Below, in pieces: positions 21,103 through 32,414 of a stretch of DNA of 64,000 nucleotides. A program made the translations under genes and the position numbers. Each line of letters begins with the position of its first letter. Within the stretch, counting starts at the first letter, position 1. The stretch is from Orobanche coerulescens. Taxonomy: Eukaryota; Streptophyta; Magnoliopsida; Lamiales; Orobanchaceae. Under the pieces are notes generated by a model. It worked only from the letters and a program-made list of their open reading frames with translations. It did no database searches and had not been told where the DNA came from. Where the stretch lies: the NCBI GenBank assembly GCA_033398695.1, contig CM065804.1:124987501-125051500 (forward strand), given 5' to 3'.

Positions 21103-22755
21103 CTAGACCTTTACCAATGAGATCGGTTTGTTTCTCAATTGTTTAACTCGACTCTCGAGTATCCTGATCGGTCTTTCTTCAAACGTGCCATCCTGAGCTA
21201 CCTCGATCTCGCCGAAATCAATGACATGACTAGGATCCGGTATATACTTCTGTAGCTGGGATACGTGGAACACGTTATGAACATGGCTCAATGACGGCGG
21301 TAATGCCAATCTATAAGCCAACTCTCCGACTCTCTCAAGAATCTCGAATGGTCCGATATATCTCAGACTCAATTTCCCCTTTCTTCCGAAACGAAAAATT
21401 CCCCGAGTAGGAGAAACCTTTAAAAGTACGTGATCTCCAGTTCTAAACTCCAATGGGCGACGGCGTACGTCTGCGTAAGATTTCTGTCGACTTTGGGCAG
21501 TCAACAGCCTTTTGCGAATCAAGGCTATCTTTTCTCGTGTCTGAACAATCAATTCTGGTTCCGTTCCGATCAAGTCTGATGAATCGTCCCAACATAGGGG
21601 CGATCTGCATCTCCCGTATAATGCCTCAAACGGTGCCATCTTAATGGAGGCATGCCAACTATTGTTGTAGGTGAATTCAATCAACGGCAGATGAATTTCC
21701 CAATAATTTGACCAATCTAAGGCACAGGCCCTCAGCATGTCTTCCACCGTTTGAATAGTCCTCTCGGATTGTCCGTCTGTCTGCGGATGATAAGCTGTAG
21801 TGAACTTCAACTCCGTCCTCAAGGCCTTATGAACTGCTTTCCAAAAATGAGACACAAAACGGCCGTCTCGATCAGAAATAATGGTCTTCGGCGTACCATG
21901 CAATCGAACTATCTCTGAAATAAATACTCGTGCTAACCTCTCGGGTCCCCACATGTCCTTAATACTTAGAAAATGAGCCGATTTGGTTAGACGATCAACT
22001 ATCACCCAAATCATGTTCATTCCTGTCTTGGTTCTCGGCATATTAGTGATAAAGTCCATCGATATGTCCTCCCACTTCCATTCAGGAATCGGGAGCGGCT
22101 TCAGCATTCCGGCAGGTCGTTGATGCTCGATCTTAACCTGTTGACAAGTCAAACATTTCGAGACATAATCCGCTACATCTTTCTTCATGTTGCCCCACCA
22201 AAAGTTCTGTTTCAGGTCCTTATACATCTTACTGGTGCCAGGGTGGATACAATAGGGCATGCTGTGAGCTTCCTTCATAATCGTCTGTTTCAGAACATCG
22301 ACATCGGGAACGCAAAGTCGGCTTTGAAATCTCAAAACTTCATCATCATGAATTACGAATCCGGGGGCCTTTCCCTTGATCACTTCATCACGTAACCGAA
22401 TCATCAGAGGATCATCTACTTGCTTAGATTTGATTTCTTCGGTTAACGACGAAGTTATCTCCATCACACACAGTTGTCCTTGGACTCTTTGCAACCATAC
22501 TTCAATTCCTTCGCGAATCAATTCTTGTTGAATGCCGGGCTGAGAGGTCAGAGTCTCCAGCATCTGAATTGAAACAGGCTTGCGGCTAAGTGCATCGACA
22601 ACTACATTCGCTTTGCCTGGATGGTAAAGAATCTCCAAGTCGTAGTCCTTAATCAGCTCCAGCCATCTCCTTTGCCGCATGTTCAATTCTTTCTGACTGA
22701 AGATGTATTTGAGACTCTTATGATCCGTGAAGATCTTACAGTGAGTCCCGTACAT
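21103..22755 (-). CDS. gypsy RNase H (C-part), integrase and chromodomain-like end
   Basis: 550 residues. RNase H end ([11 protein letters not shown], 9-19; DALSRKP, 53-59). Integrase zinc site H164, H171, C201, C204. Catalytic triad D234, D295 and E331, with 35 residues between the last two, so integrase looks intact. [13 protein letters not shown] and [12 protein letters not shown] follow. The ORF stops at PISLVKV, just short of the [16 protein letters not shown] chromodomain stretch seen in element R, because of a frame break near 21100. The start Met is internal (MYGTHCKIF); the frame breaks just upstream. Confidence 0.93.
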   Translation of the reverse strand: MYGTHCKIFTDHKSLKYIFSQKELNMRQRRWLELIKDYDLEILYHPGKANVVVDALSRKPVSIQMLETLTSQPGIQQELIREGIEVWLQRVQGQLCVMEITSSLTEEIKSKQVDDPLMIRLRDEVIKGKAPGFVIHDDEVLRFQSRLCVPDVDVLKQTIMKEAHSMPYCIHPGTSKMYKDLKQNFWWGNMKKDVADYVSKCLTCQQVKIEHQRPAGMLKPLPIPEWKWEDISMDFITNMPRTKTGMNMIWVIVDRLTKSAHFLSIKDMWGPERLARVFISEIVRLHGTPKTIISDRDGRFVSHFWKAVHKALRTELKFTTAYHPQTDGQSERTIQTVEDMLRACALDWSNYWEIHLPLIEFTYNNSWHASIKMAPFEALYGRCRSPLCWDDSSDLIGTEPELIVQTREKIALIRKRLLTAQSRQKSYADVRRRPLEFRTGDHVLLKVSPTRGIFRFGRKGKLSLRYIGPFEILERVGELAYRLALPPSLSHVHNVFHVSQLQKYIPDPSHVIDFGEIEVAQDGTFEERPIRILESRVKQLRNKPISLVKV

Positions 22756-22857
22756 AATGTCTCCAGATTTTCAAGGCGAAAATTACCGCTGCCAGCTTCA
22801 AATCATGCGTTGGGTAATTCACTTCATAAGGTTTCAGCTGTCGTGACGCATAGGCGA

Positions 22858-23619
22858 TCACCTGTGCATCAATACACATCTGAGTCCTTGGTTCGAAGCA
22901 TCACTGTAAACTATGAATCCTCCAGTTCCCTGTGGAAGTGTTAGAATCGGTGCTGTCGTCAATCTCCTCTTCAATTCATCAAAGCTTTTCTGACACATTT
23001 CATTCCATTCAAACTTTTGAGTTTTCTGCAGGAGTCGAGTAAGTGGGCGGGAAATTTTGGAAAACCCTTCCACGAATCGACGATAATATCCAGCAACTCC
23101 TAAGAAACTCCGGACTTCTTTCACGTTCTTAGGAGGCTTCCAATTCATAAGTGCTTCGATTTTCTGGGGGTCTACTCGTACTCCTTCAGCTGATACCACA
23201 TGACCGAGGAACATTACTTCCTTTAGCCAGAATTCACACTTAGAGAGCTTGGCGTACAATTGCTCGCTTTTCAAAAGTTCTAATACAATCCGCAAATGCT
23301 GCGCATGTTCTTCCGGGCTCTTGGAATAAACTAGAATGTCATCAATGAACACAACCACAAACTTGTCCAAATACTCTATGAATACACGATTCATCAATTG
23401 CATAAACACTGCAGGTGCATTAGTGAGACCAAACGGCATAACTACAAACTCATAATGTTCGTAACGAGTTCTGAATGCCGACTTCGGAACATCAGATTTC
23501 TTAATCCTCAGCTGATGATATCCTGATCTCAAATCGATTTTAGAAAATATTGTTGCTCCTTGCAACTGGTTAAACAAATCATCAATCCGTGGCAACGGAT
23601 ATTTGTTCTTAATCGTCAT
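22858..23619 (-). CDS. gypsy reverse transcriptase and start of RNase H
   Basis: 253 residues: [20 protein letters not shown] (8-27), [20 protein letters not shown] (56-75) and the intact catalytic box [12 protein letters not shown] (about 87-98), then RNase H start [13 protein letters not shown]. It ends by a frameshift after VLMHR. The upstream ORF (25101-23632) ends at a TGA in the conserved CIDYRE region. The break is a C-to-T type change compared with the CGC codon at the same place in element R. Confidence 0.92.
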   Translation of the reverse strand: MTIKNKYPLPRIDDLFNQLQGATIFSKIDLRSGYHQLRIKKSDVPKSAFRTRYEHYEFVVMPFGLTNAPAVFMQLMNRVFIEYLDKFVVVFIDDILVYSKSPEEHAQHLRIVLELLKSEQLYAKLSKCEFWLKEVMFLGHVVSAEGVRVDPQKIEALMNWKPPKNVKEVRSFLGVAGYYRRFVEGFSKISRPLTRLLQKTQKFEWNEMCQKSFDELKRRLTTAPILTLPQGTGGFIVYSDASNQGLRCVLMHR

Positions 23620-23631
23620 CTTGTCCAGTTC

Positions 23632-25101
23632 TCAATAGTCAATACATAGTCGAAGCGATCCATCCTTCTTTCGGACAAAAAGAACTGGTGCACCCCAGGG
23701 CGAAACGCTCGGCTGGATAGAGCCTTTGTCCAGTAACTCTTCCAGTTGCTTTTTCAGTTCGTACATCTCAGTAGGTGCCATACGATACGGCGCCTTAGAA
23801 ATTGGTATAGCTCCGGGTTCCAGCTCAATGGTGAGTTCTACATCCCGTCGTGGAGGTAGTCCAGGTAACTCATCAGGAAATACATCCGGAAATTCATTCA
23901 CAACAGGAATGGATGAAAGTTCCACAATTTCTTCTTCTTTCTTCATTGCATAGCACCAGTATTCGGTACAACCCTGTTTCAACAATTTGACAGTTTTCAT
24001 CGCTTTGATCATCTTTCCTGAGCTTCCTGGTTTCCATCCTTCAAACAGTATTTCGGAACCATCGTCAGTGATCAGCGAGATATTCCTCTTTCGGTAGTTT
24101 ACAATAGCTCCATATTGATTAAGCCAATCATCTCCGAGTATCAGGTCGTCTCCTTGCATTTCTATCACAATCATATTTGAGAGCCACTCTTTGCGTCCAA
24201 GTGATACAGGGAAATCTCTAGTTTCTAGGTTTCCAACAATCCTCTCTCCGCTCGGTAAACCCACAACATAAGGTTCAGAATTATGAAAACTAGAAATATT
24301 CAAACGATTTACACAAGACAAGGATATAAATGAATGCGTAGCTCCTGTATCGAATAAAACGCTAATGCTTTGGGAAAGGATGCGAGCGATGCACGATGCG
24401 ACAACAGCATCCTGATCGTCTGTTCTCCTCATCTCGTACAGACGTGGGGGAACAGATCCGGCACTCGATGTACTCTTTCGGTCCCACTGTCCTCTGCCTC
24501 GTTCGCGGCCAAAATTCTGAGGCATCTGAACACTTTGCTGCGTCTGCTGATTACTTGCTTCCTTTTGAGCTGGTTGTGATGTACGGTTCCCATTAAACTT
24601 TGTGGCATCCTTGCAAAATATCGCACGGTGCCCTTCCTGCCCGCAATCAAAACATGTAACTGGAGTACGGAGACAATCACGCCAAAGGTGGCCTAGGCGA
24701 CCATAATTAAAGCACTTCCTAGATGTATCTGTCGTGGCTGATACTGCTCCGAAATTCTTTCCGCTCTTAGATGGGTGCGGAGGTTTCTTGAAAGAGTGAA
24801 AGGATGACTGGGCCTTGCGGGGCCCACTGCTCTTGTGCTCTGTGAAACTACCAGAGACTTTCTGCTTCTTGGATTCTGCAAACTTTTCCATCGCTGCTTC
24901 TTTGATCTCATACGCCAATGCTTTATCCTGATATTGACGAAGAGTGGTACATTCAAAACCGGACATGTACCTCTGGATTTCTGGTTTCATTCTCATATCA
25001 AAATAGATCATCATTTCTGCATCTGTTCTGACCAGATGTCGAACAAATGCCAGTTGCTGGTTAAACGTCTTAATTATGCAGGATCTTGGTTCGTCGGCCA
25101 C
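23632..25101 (-). CDS. gypsy gag C-part, zinc knuckle, protease and start of RT
   Basis: 489 residues: end of gag (CTTLRQYQDKALAYEIKEAA), zinc knuckles around CFDCGQEGHRAIFC (about 154-167; the preceding CFNYGRLGHLWRDC is also CCHC-like), aspartic protease with [16 protein letters not shown], the linker [18 protein letters not shown], then the RT start PYRMAPTEMYELKKQL and [19 protein letters not shown] is intact. Ends at the in-frame stop described for 22858-23619. Residues upstream of 25101 continue as broken gag to 25250. Confidence 0.92.
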   Translation of the reverse strand: MADEPRSCIIKTFNQQLAFVRHLVRTDAEMMIYFDMRMKPEIQRYMSGFECTTLRQYQDKALAYEIKEAAMEKFAESKKQKVSGSFTEHKSSGPRKAQSSFHSFKKPPHPSKSGKNFGAVSATTDTSRKCFNYGRLGHLWRDCLRTPVTCFDCGQEGHRAIFCKDATKFNGNRTSQPAQKEASNQQTQQSVQMPQNFGRERGRGQWDRKSTSSAGSVPPRLYEMRRTDDQDAVVASCIARILSQSISVLFDTGATHSFISLSCVNRLNISSFHNSEPYVVGLPSGERIVGNLETRDFPVSLGRKEWLSNMIVIEMQGDDLILGDDWLNQYGAIVNYRKRNISLITDDGSEILFEGWKPGSSGKMIKAMKTVKLLKQGCTEYWCYAMKKEEEIVELSSIPVVNEFPDVFPDELPGLPPRRDVELTIELEPGAIPISKAPYRMAPTEMYELKKQLEELLDKGSIQPSVSPWGAPVLFVRKKDGSLRLCIDY

Positions 25102-25518
25102 GTGCGGAGAAAAATTCCCGCACTTTGGCTTCCCTCACAGGACGAGGGCAGTACTGAGCTTCCATCATCAATTTAAATTCTGTCCAGTCAGCATCATGGT
25201 CTACAGGCCGGATGGCTTCCCACCACTCGGATGCTTCCCCTATCAGAAAGTAGGGGTGTACAAATCAGGTTTTTTTTCCAAACCGGTTCGGGTTTTAAAA
25301 CCGAATCGGTTTTTGGTCGTATTCTGGGAACCGGTTTTTTGACCAAACCGGTTCGGGTTGGGTTGGGTTGAGGACTGTAAAAACTCGACCCTATACTAAC
25401 CGGTTTGGGTCGGGTTGAGACCGGTTTGGGTAGGAAAAACCGGTTATAACCGGGTTTTTAAAAAAAAAACTTAAGAAAGTAATATATTCTTATTAAATAA
25501 ACCCATTATACATTAAAT

Positions 25519-25762
25519 ATAAACTTTTATTAAATAAACTCATTACAACATCAACTTTTATTCAAACATTTAGAATTTAAAACATAAACTTTTATTAAAT
25601 AAACTCATTACAATATCAACTTTTATTCAAACATAAACTTTTATTAAATAAACTCATTACAACATAAACTTTTATTCAAACATTTAGAATTTAAAACATA
25701 AACTTTTATTAAATAAATCCATTACAACATCAACTTTTATTCAAACATTTAGAATTTAAAAC
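25519..25762. repeat. 65-bp tandem repeat, four copies
   Basis: Units of 65, 49, 65 and 65 bp starting ATAAACTTTTATTAAATAAA at 25519, 25584, 25633 and 25698; the second lacks the last 16 bases. It lies in the 3' untranslated part of the hAT element. Confidence 0.9.
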
Positions 25763-25770
25763 ATAAATTT

Positions 25771-26840
25771 TTATTCATCGAGAGTGATATCTTCTTCGGA
25801 CCTAGACTCGCGCGAAGCTTCATCGAGAGCAATTTCTTCATCGGAGAGTGAGATTGCAAAACCTTCTTCCACCTCGATATCGTGTATTTCTTGTTCAATG
25901 TCTAGTTCTCCTTCAAGACTTTGAGTGTGTTGTATACGCTCGGATGCGTCCAAGTGATCCTTCAAGCAAATACACATCTCCAATGATGCCGGTGTGAGTC
26001 TTGTTCTTCGTATAGATAATACCCTGCCACTAAGAGAAAAAGTCCGAAGCTACCGTAGAAGCTTGGACGGTTAGTAAATCTCGGGCCTTGGCGGTTAGAA
26101 CGGAAATTGAGTTTCCCTTCCTTTCCACCAAGCCAAAATATCAAAATTTGCGAATTCATGGGGTCCCATAGTGGATAAAAAATCGGTTCCAATATATCTC
26201 CCATATTCGCTAGTCGATGATTGGTCACCCTCACCCCTAGCCCGTTTAGTGTTTTCTTCTCTTAAACTATTATATAAGTTAAGCATGGGATCCGCGCTAG
26301 TAGAAGTAGAAAATGATGATGCAAACGAAGTTGAAGAATTATTTCTTGAACCATACTTTTTAAAATAAACCCCGAATAAATCGTTGAAATTTTTGTTAAA
26401 AATGGCTTTTGCATCTCTTGCATAGAAAACGTTTTCGTTATGCAACTCTAAATCAATAGAGATTTTGTCGATAAGTAGTTCCACCCCGCTAATATTCATA
26501 CATAGGTTCAACGCGGCAGAACAAGTAATTACCGGTGGCATTTTTTTGAAATATTTTCTTAGTTTTACTTTCATGGGTGAAACCATTTTTTCATATAAAT
26601 CACCACTTAATTCTTAGTCGCTTAGTTTTGAACACATTAAATAAATTTGATTAAGTACCAAATGAATGGTGGGATAATAAATAAAGTTGTTGCGTTTTTA
26701 AAAACTTTGAGCAATTCGCTTATTTTTCTAACAATATCCCATTGTTCCGACGTAAATGGTGTAAGCCTAGTCGTCCTATTCGCAAGTTCATCATGAAAAA
26801 GTTGTAAAGTATCACGTTGGCGTAAACCACAACAAAACAT
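25771..26840 (-). pseudogene. hAT transposase C-terminal half (broken)
   Basis: Three frames carry it: 26840-26637 (WDIVRKISELLKVFKNATTL), 26586-26095 (YFKKMPPVITCSAALNLCMN, and a Ser-rich linker) and 25983-25771 (MEMCICLKDHL, then an acidic tail with a stop at 25771). The dimerisation block is damaged by an indel: ASTVAS is followed by a frameshift at about 26040 where family members read a Ser-Ala-Phe-Ser motif, giving a stop in that frame. Confidence 0.85.
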
Positions 26841-26843
26841 TTT

Positions 26844-27854
26844 TTAAGTCGAATTCCATCTTGTAGGAACGTCCCAATTAGGGGTTAAAAAAATAGAATT
26901 CGTGTCCTTACACAATTTCATATATTGTTTATATCTAGCTTTACTTGTACAAAATATATCTTGTAACATTTTTTTAAAAGCGTCTTTTACCAAACTTATT
27001 TCGGGTACCGCTAATCCGTCTTGCACAACCAAGTTTATAATGTGTGCAACACATCGACTATGATAAAAAATACCCTTCAAAGGCGGTTTATATGTTAATA
27101 TTAATTTTTTTACCGCATTTGTATTATTAGACGCGTTATCAAATGAGATCGAAAAAACTTTTTCTTGTAAGTTAAAGTTATTTATTACATTTTGTAACAT
27201 ATGAAATGAATTTTGACCCGTGTGAGGGTACTCAAAATTTTCAAAAGCAATCGTACGCTTCATCATTAGCCATGAATCGCGATCAATCCAATGTGCGGTA
27301 ACACAAAGGTATGAACCGGTCAAACCATGAGGTGCCGACCAAACATCGGTTGTTAAGTTTACATTTGTATTTAAGTTTGCAAAACCGTTTACTAGTTCTA
27401 TTTTAGCCTTTTTCCATAATTTAATACAATCACGTCTAAGAGTAGCACGACTTACTTGTTTATATCGCGGTTGAAGAGTATTTTGAATCACCTTAGTCAA
27501 TCGAGGGTTATCGAAGTGGTTGAACGGCAAACCTTCTTGAATCACGTAGCTTGCAAATTGTTGTCGGCACCGCTCCGCCTCGTATGTAAAAAGACCCCCC
27601 TCTCGTGACATAGATGCTTGACCGGCTTCCGAAACGGATTTGAGTCCTTCGCAATACTTGTCGGTATGCATCTTCAACGTCGTGTTGGATTCATGTTTCA
27701 AAAATTTACCGCAATGTTTACAATGAGCCTTAAGTTGCCCATCCGACAACTTCACGAGGTTGAAATTACACCAAATTTTTGGGTTTCGGGTTGTTTCTAT
27801 AACTTCAACAATCTCGTGTGCATTCGTGGAAGCGGAAGAAGATTGAGTTGCCAT
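26844..27854 (-). pseudogene. hAT transposase, BED finger and core (N-terminal 336 residues)
   Basis: Start MATQSSSASTNAHEIVEVIE. BED finger with WCNFNL and CKHCGKFLKHESNTTLKMH (about 46-64). Core: YVIQEGLPFNHFDNPRLTKV, then NVNLTTDVWSAPHGLTGSYL and SISFDNASNNTNAV, the conserved Asp blocks of plant hAT transposases (RICESLEEPER-like), and HSRCVAHIINLVVQDGL. It ends at WNST after NWDVPTRWNS. The rest lies in other frames to 25771, so the protein is interrupted. Confidence 0.9.
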
Positions 27855-28238
27855 TTGAATTGAGAGAAACGAGATTTTTGTAAGTTTTTTTAGTACTTGA
27901 AGAGTGTTTGAGTATTGTGACTAAACCAAAACTCAAATAGGCTATTTATAGTTGATTAGGGATGGCAAAATGGTAAAAAAAAAAGGCACAAAACGGTCAT
28001 ATTTTTGAAAAAAGCGGCGTAGCAGTACCGAAAAAACCGATTACTAACCGGTTTTTCCAACCCGGTTTCCGAAACCGGTTCCACCAAAACCCGACCCGAA
28101 CCGGTTTCTAACGGGAAAATGGAAAACCGGGTAGAAACCGCCGGTTTTTATACAACCCAAACCGGTTTTGGTCAAAAACCGGTTTTGACCGGTTTCGGTT
28201 TCATTTTTTTTTTCGGTTTCGGTTTTTTTGCCCACCTA

Positions 28239-28904
28239 TATCAGAAAGTACTGAGCAATAGAGGCTCTCCGGTGGTCTGGGCAATTAATTCCGGCAAAAA
28301 TTTTCTCCAATTCCTTCAACCAATGGTCCCATGTGGGAGTCTCAGAAAAGCCGTTGAATTTAGGTGGTTGCATCTTTGCCACCTCTTGCAGCCATCGGTC
28401 GCCTCGATTTCCCATGTCTGGGATCCCTTGTTGTCCATCTCTCTGTTGTAATCCTACCGCCACCTGCATTCGGTCTACGACTTGGGCGAACTGCGTCATC
28501 TGGTTCACCACCTGACGAAGGATTTCGGGACAGCAGGTTCCGGTTCATTATTAATAGATCTTTGTGGCTCGCCTGAGCTATGACTGGCGTGATTAGAAGG
28601 CGACACTTCCCTTTCAGCATTCCTTCGTCCGCGTCCGCGTCCGCGACCACGTCTACGTCCGCCTCTCAACATACTGTAAGCATAAATACTTAATATACAG
28701 GAAACAATACCGTTCTAATGTTCAAGTATAAAGAGATACATGTAAAGAACGAGATAGAGTTTAGGAACTTACAACCACCGCTCGCACGAAGACGTAGGCA
28801 GTACAGTGATGTTATTCGCGGCCGGTTACCTCAAAAGACATTCCTGACCCCTATTTTAACCCAATGGCCAAGATATCCATAATCTTAGCTCCGATACCAT
28901 ATTC
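28239..28904 (-). pseudogene. gypsy gag N-terminal fragment and leader (right unit)
   Basis: Same sequence as 16452-17117, here next to LTR-C, the true 5' LTR. Arg/Gly-rich start (about 28674), then VNQMTQFAQVVDRMQV in a shifted frame and HWLKELEKIFAGINCPDHRR. It continues across the hAT insertion at 25250-25101 with AEFKLMMEAQYC-like gag sequence in broken frames. Confidence 0.9.
28888..28899 (-). other. Primer-binding site (initiator tRNA-Met type)
   Basis: TGGTATCGGAGC on the minus strand, five bases inside LTR-C. It fixes LTR-C as the 5' LTR and the transcription direction as minus. Confidence 0.88.
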
Positions 28905-31758
28905 TGTAACACCCCCGATATATTCAGGAATATTACAGCGCCGTAAATCCTGTACATAAGAATTTACAAGGCTGAAGGAAAGAAACTATGATAACCGATA
29001 CCAACATACACAAGTAACTGACTTAATACCGAAAATACAATATCCAAAGGAGGAACATCACCGAAATCAATTATTACAACGACAACGTACTCGAATACTT
29101 ATTAAGAGTAACGCAAACAACAGACAATTACACCCTGCCGGAACATCACTCTGCACCCTCGTCGTCGTGCAGCTCCAGTGGTTGTTTTTCTGCCCTCCTG
29201 GATCCCGAACATAAACAAATGTTCACCCCCGAAGGGGTTAGCACAACGATGCTAGTGCTAGTACGAGTACAATAATCGTACAACAATGATGTAATCAACA
29301 ATAATCATAACAAATTTCTCCAACGAGAAATAACAACACATATCACGTCATAACAGTCTCAACATACTGATGGTATTCCAACGATCCAGCGCACACAGCT
29401 ATAGATTCCCATGATGATTCCCGTCAGATCAACGCATGGTGGACATTTAATCACAACACATGTACATAATATAATCACAACATAAGTGTTACAATATATA
29501 CAATTCTAATTAAAGTACTTGCCTCGATTTGATGACAAGAATAAAACTCCCACAAATACCGAAACGCTCGGAGGTCGCCCCCTTCGATCAATCACGTTGC
29601 TAAGCTCGAACCTTAACAACAGAAATAATATAGAATTCATCTCATGTCGAACGAACATCTAACAATCCAAATTACGGTCGAAAGTTCATAAAAACGTAAT
29701 CTGCGTGGCTTGCTTAACGCGCCACGTATCCTATGTAGCGTCGTTAAGGCTACCTATTAGCGCACGCAATAATACGAAGTCTAGCGTACGCTAACCATGC
29801 ACTGTCAGTACCTCACTGATCAGTCGATTGACTCGTCTGATGATATAACGCACGTTATGTTCCAAGCGTAGCGTACGTTAACTTATGCCCGATAGCGCAC
29901 GTTAACTATAAAGCTTAGCGCAGGCTCAGTGTTCTAAAAAGCGGCCGCCAGCGCTAGAAGGTGGCCCTCCGCCCGACTACCCCCTGTCGGTTACGCCGGG
30001 CGGCTCGGAGGGTCTGGCGGGTCTGGCGGGCTAGGCGGGTCTGGCAGTGCTAGGCGGGTCTAGGTTTTCTTTTACGTCGATTTTTTCCATCTGTCGATTT
30101 TTTTCCTTTTCTATTTTATTTTTAACGTTTTGTCTAAAAACATTGTAACAAGAGAGCTCCATGAAGAAGACTTTGTGTCGGATGATGACTCGGAAGAGGA
30201 GGAAAATGATGAAGAGTATGACTATGAGTCCGATGGAGAACATATATTGGAGGAAGGATATGGAGATGAGGAAGACATGGAAATTTGACTTTAATTTGTG
30301 ACTTTTGCTTTTTGAATGTTTTTTTCAAGACTATTGGAATGTTGTTTTTTTCCAAGACTACTTTTGAAAAGAATATTATTATGCATTTTGTATGCATATA
30401 TAAAACTAAATAAAATAGAAAATATATAAAAAAACGCCTAGCGCCTAGCCGCCTAGGCGCCGCCTCCAAGGCCTAGGCGCTAGAAGGGCCCCGTCCGCCC
30501 GCCTACCGCCTAGCGCCGTGTAGAACATTGCGCTCGCGAAACATGTAGGACAGTTCTTCCCTGGGCGATCACTGTTCTAACTGTGATGAAACTTACGAAA
30601 TCTTCATGATTAATGTATGTTATCTCCATGCATATTACGTTCATCTTATTACGAATGATTTCACGGATTCAAACATCTTCGAGATACAAGGGTACGTATA
30701 ATTATCACAACACCATATTCCATCTTGATTACAATTCTCATGCGAAGTTTGGTGTTCTTAAGGTCGATGCACTAGATTCCAATATCATCATTACATCCCG
30801 ATTTAACCATGAAGATGAACTAACAATTCCAACTTATAAGAACAGATGCAAATCTTCTATGCTTCTTTCCTAAGTCCTTCTAACAAAAGTGACATCAACT
30901 TTACGTCTACGATCAATATGGTAACGTTATCAATACGGATAATCAATCTCAGGATATTTCTCTCATCATTCGACGTGGTAGGATGCTAATCATGATGTTT
31001 CCAACGATGATATCTTAAGCATAAACATTCTAACTTCTAAACATGATGTTGTTTGGATAATTCATCAATGGAACTCAATATCTTGATAGTATGATCTTCA
31101 TATCCTTAAGAACACGAATTCAAGGTTGGAAGTAGTATAACATACCTTAAGATGAAGAAAACACCGAGACAACAAGTAGAATCTGACTCCGGTTGCTTGT
31201 TTGCCAAATCAAGACGTTTCTCCACTCCAATGATCAATCACAAGTGACATCCAATCTTCAATGATTAAGTGGAGGTGCTCTATATGAGTTTAAGGAGGGA
31301 AGGTTCTCTGGACTATCAAGAAATGAGGACGAGTGAAGGGAACAAGAAGAAATGGAGTGATGTCCCTTATATAAAGTTTCTGCACGATAGCTGATTAGCG
31401 CACGCTATCATACTGTCCTTAGCGCACGTTAATTAGCGTTGACTCCAAAACTGTCCAGGTTCACCCGCGGGAATCTTATCCGGGCCCATGTCTGGTCGGT
31501 GCATGTGCTAGCCGCTTAGTTCAATAATTGACTGTCTAACGCACGCAAGTCCTCGTTCGTAGCGTGCGCTAGTTCTGGCCGATAACGTACGTTAAGCTAC
31601 ATTCTTAGCGTACGTTATCACGTGTTTGCATGAGACTATACTCATGTACAAAGATACAATTATGAGAAATATCATACTCCAATTATCGAGATCACAATTT
31701 CGAATAATACAGGGTTCAATAACAGTTGAAATACACAATAATAAATCCGGATATTACA
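28905..31758 (-). repeat. LTR-C (2.85 kb), 5' LTR of the composite
   Basis: TGTAACACCCCC...CCGGATATTACA, immediately followed by the duplication GAAAC. It is about 1.0 kb shorter than LTR-B, explained by lack of the 983-bp element plus its duplication and small indels. It contains the hAT derivative at 29927-30530 and many TAGCG(C/T)ACG(C/T)TA palindromes. Confidence 0.93.
29927..30530 (+). mobile_element. hAT derivative in LTR-C (twin of 18143-18767)
   Basis: Same element and site as in LTR-B, with the transposase tail at 30139-30288. It differs from its twin by clustered small changes: most TCCTAGGCG runs read TCTGGCG, and CCAGATTTT reads CGATTTT. The coding tail itself is unchanged. Confidence 0.85.
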
Positions 31759-31801
31759 GAAACCACAGATATATTTTGGTACAAGGAAAAGAAAGTTATA
31801 T

Positions 31802-31990
31802 ATATAGTAGAACCCCTCTAAAGTAATATTATTAGGACCTTGAAAAGATATCACTTTAGAGAGGTTATCACATAAGAGAGAGGTTTGTATTTCTATTTGT
31901 CCCAAAATTATTAAAATTGTGTTTTTATTTGCTAAAGTGATATTGTTGATACAATTATAAATCATACAATGAAAATGCACCAGAGGTATG
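31802..31990. mobile_element. pogo/Emigrant-like MITE remnant
   Basis: GTAGAACCCCTCTAAAGTAA, ATTAGGACC and ACTTTAGAGAGGTTATCAC match the terminal pattern of plant pogo-type MITEs. Only one end is clear; the other fades into AT-rich intron. Non-coding. Confidence 0.5.
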
Positions 31991-32244
31991 TTAATGTGCA
32001 CTGAAATGAAATGAGGGAGGCGACTGATTATTGAGAAACCTAACCATGATAAGCTATGTTCTGGCTACATGTCTTTGGCGCTCCCGGTGAAACACTAGCT
32101 TTTTGTGTTAAAATACATGGGATAAGTCTCGAGAGTTGATTATGCCTGATTATATGTCTAGGTGTTTTAACTAACTGTGACATTATCAGTCCTGATATTT
32201 ATGTTAGAATATTGTATAGCTTACAAATCCTTGTGTGCTTGTAG

Positions 32245-32307
32245 CTACAATCACTCAATGCTCTTGGGTCACTGAAGATTATGAAACTGGGATTTGTGGG
32301 CTCGGGG
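32245..32307 (+). CDS. TPR gene exon after the giant intron
   Basis: 63 bp between GCTTGTAG and GGTAAGTG, 21 codons: LQSLNALGSLKIMKLGF and a Gly/Ser-rich end. It has a strong donor (GTAAGT). It lies 487 bp beyond the right end of the gypsy composite. Confidence 0.75.
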
Positions 32308-32414
32308 GTAAGTGTTTATTATTTGTCATTATCCATGTTATGCACCGAGTCACAGGGTGATATCTATGGACTATCTGTTTTATCGGAGCTATTAATAGTC
32401 ATCTCGCAAACATT

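Larger units (their letters stand above)
25251..28238 (-). mobile_element. hAT transposon inserted in gypsy gag (full-length copy)
   Basis: Ends TAGGGGTGTACAAAT...TTTTTGCCCACCTA, with TATCAGAAAG on both sides (25241-25250 and 28239-28248), 10 bp rather than the usual 8. Both ends are rich in ACCGG/CCGGTT subterminal repeats. The minus-strand transposase shows the BED finger, core and dimerisation region. It interrupts gag between the fragments at 28239-28904 and 25250-25101. A truncated twin sits in the left unit at 15167-16451. Confidence 0.92.
14579..31758 (-). mobile_element. Tandem Ty3/gypsy composite with three LTRs in the TPR gene intron
   Basis: The whole 17.2-kb block is bounded by TG...CA LTR ends and a 5-bp duplication GAAAC (14574-14578 and 31759-31763), so it arose from a single insertion. 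On the minus strand: LTR-C (31758-28905), primer site, gag, hAT insertion (28238-25251), gag/pol, polypurine-like tract, LTR-B (20984-17118), primer site, gag, truncated hAT (16451-about 15167), LTR-A fragment (about 15166-14579). LTR-B serves two units. The domain order PR-RT-RH-INT plus a chromodomain-like C-terminus places it in the Tekay/Del-like chromoviruses. All ORFs are damaged. Confidence 0.9.
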
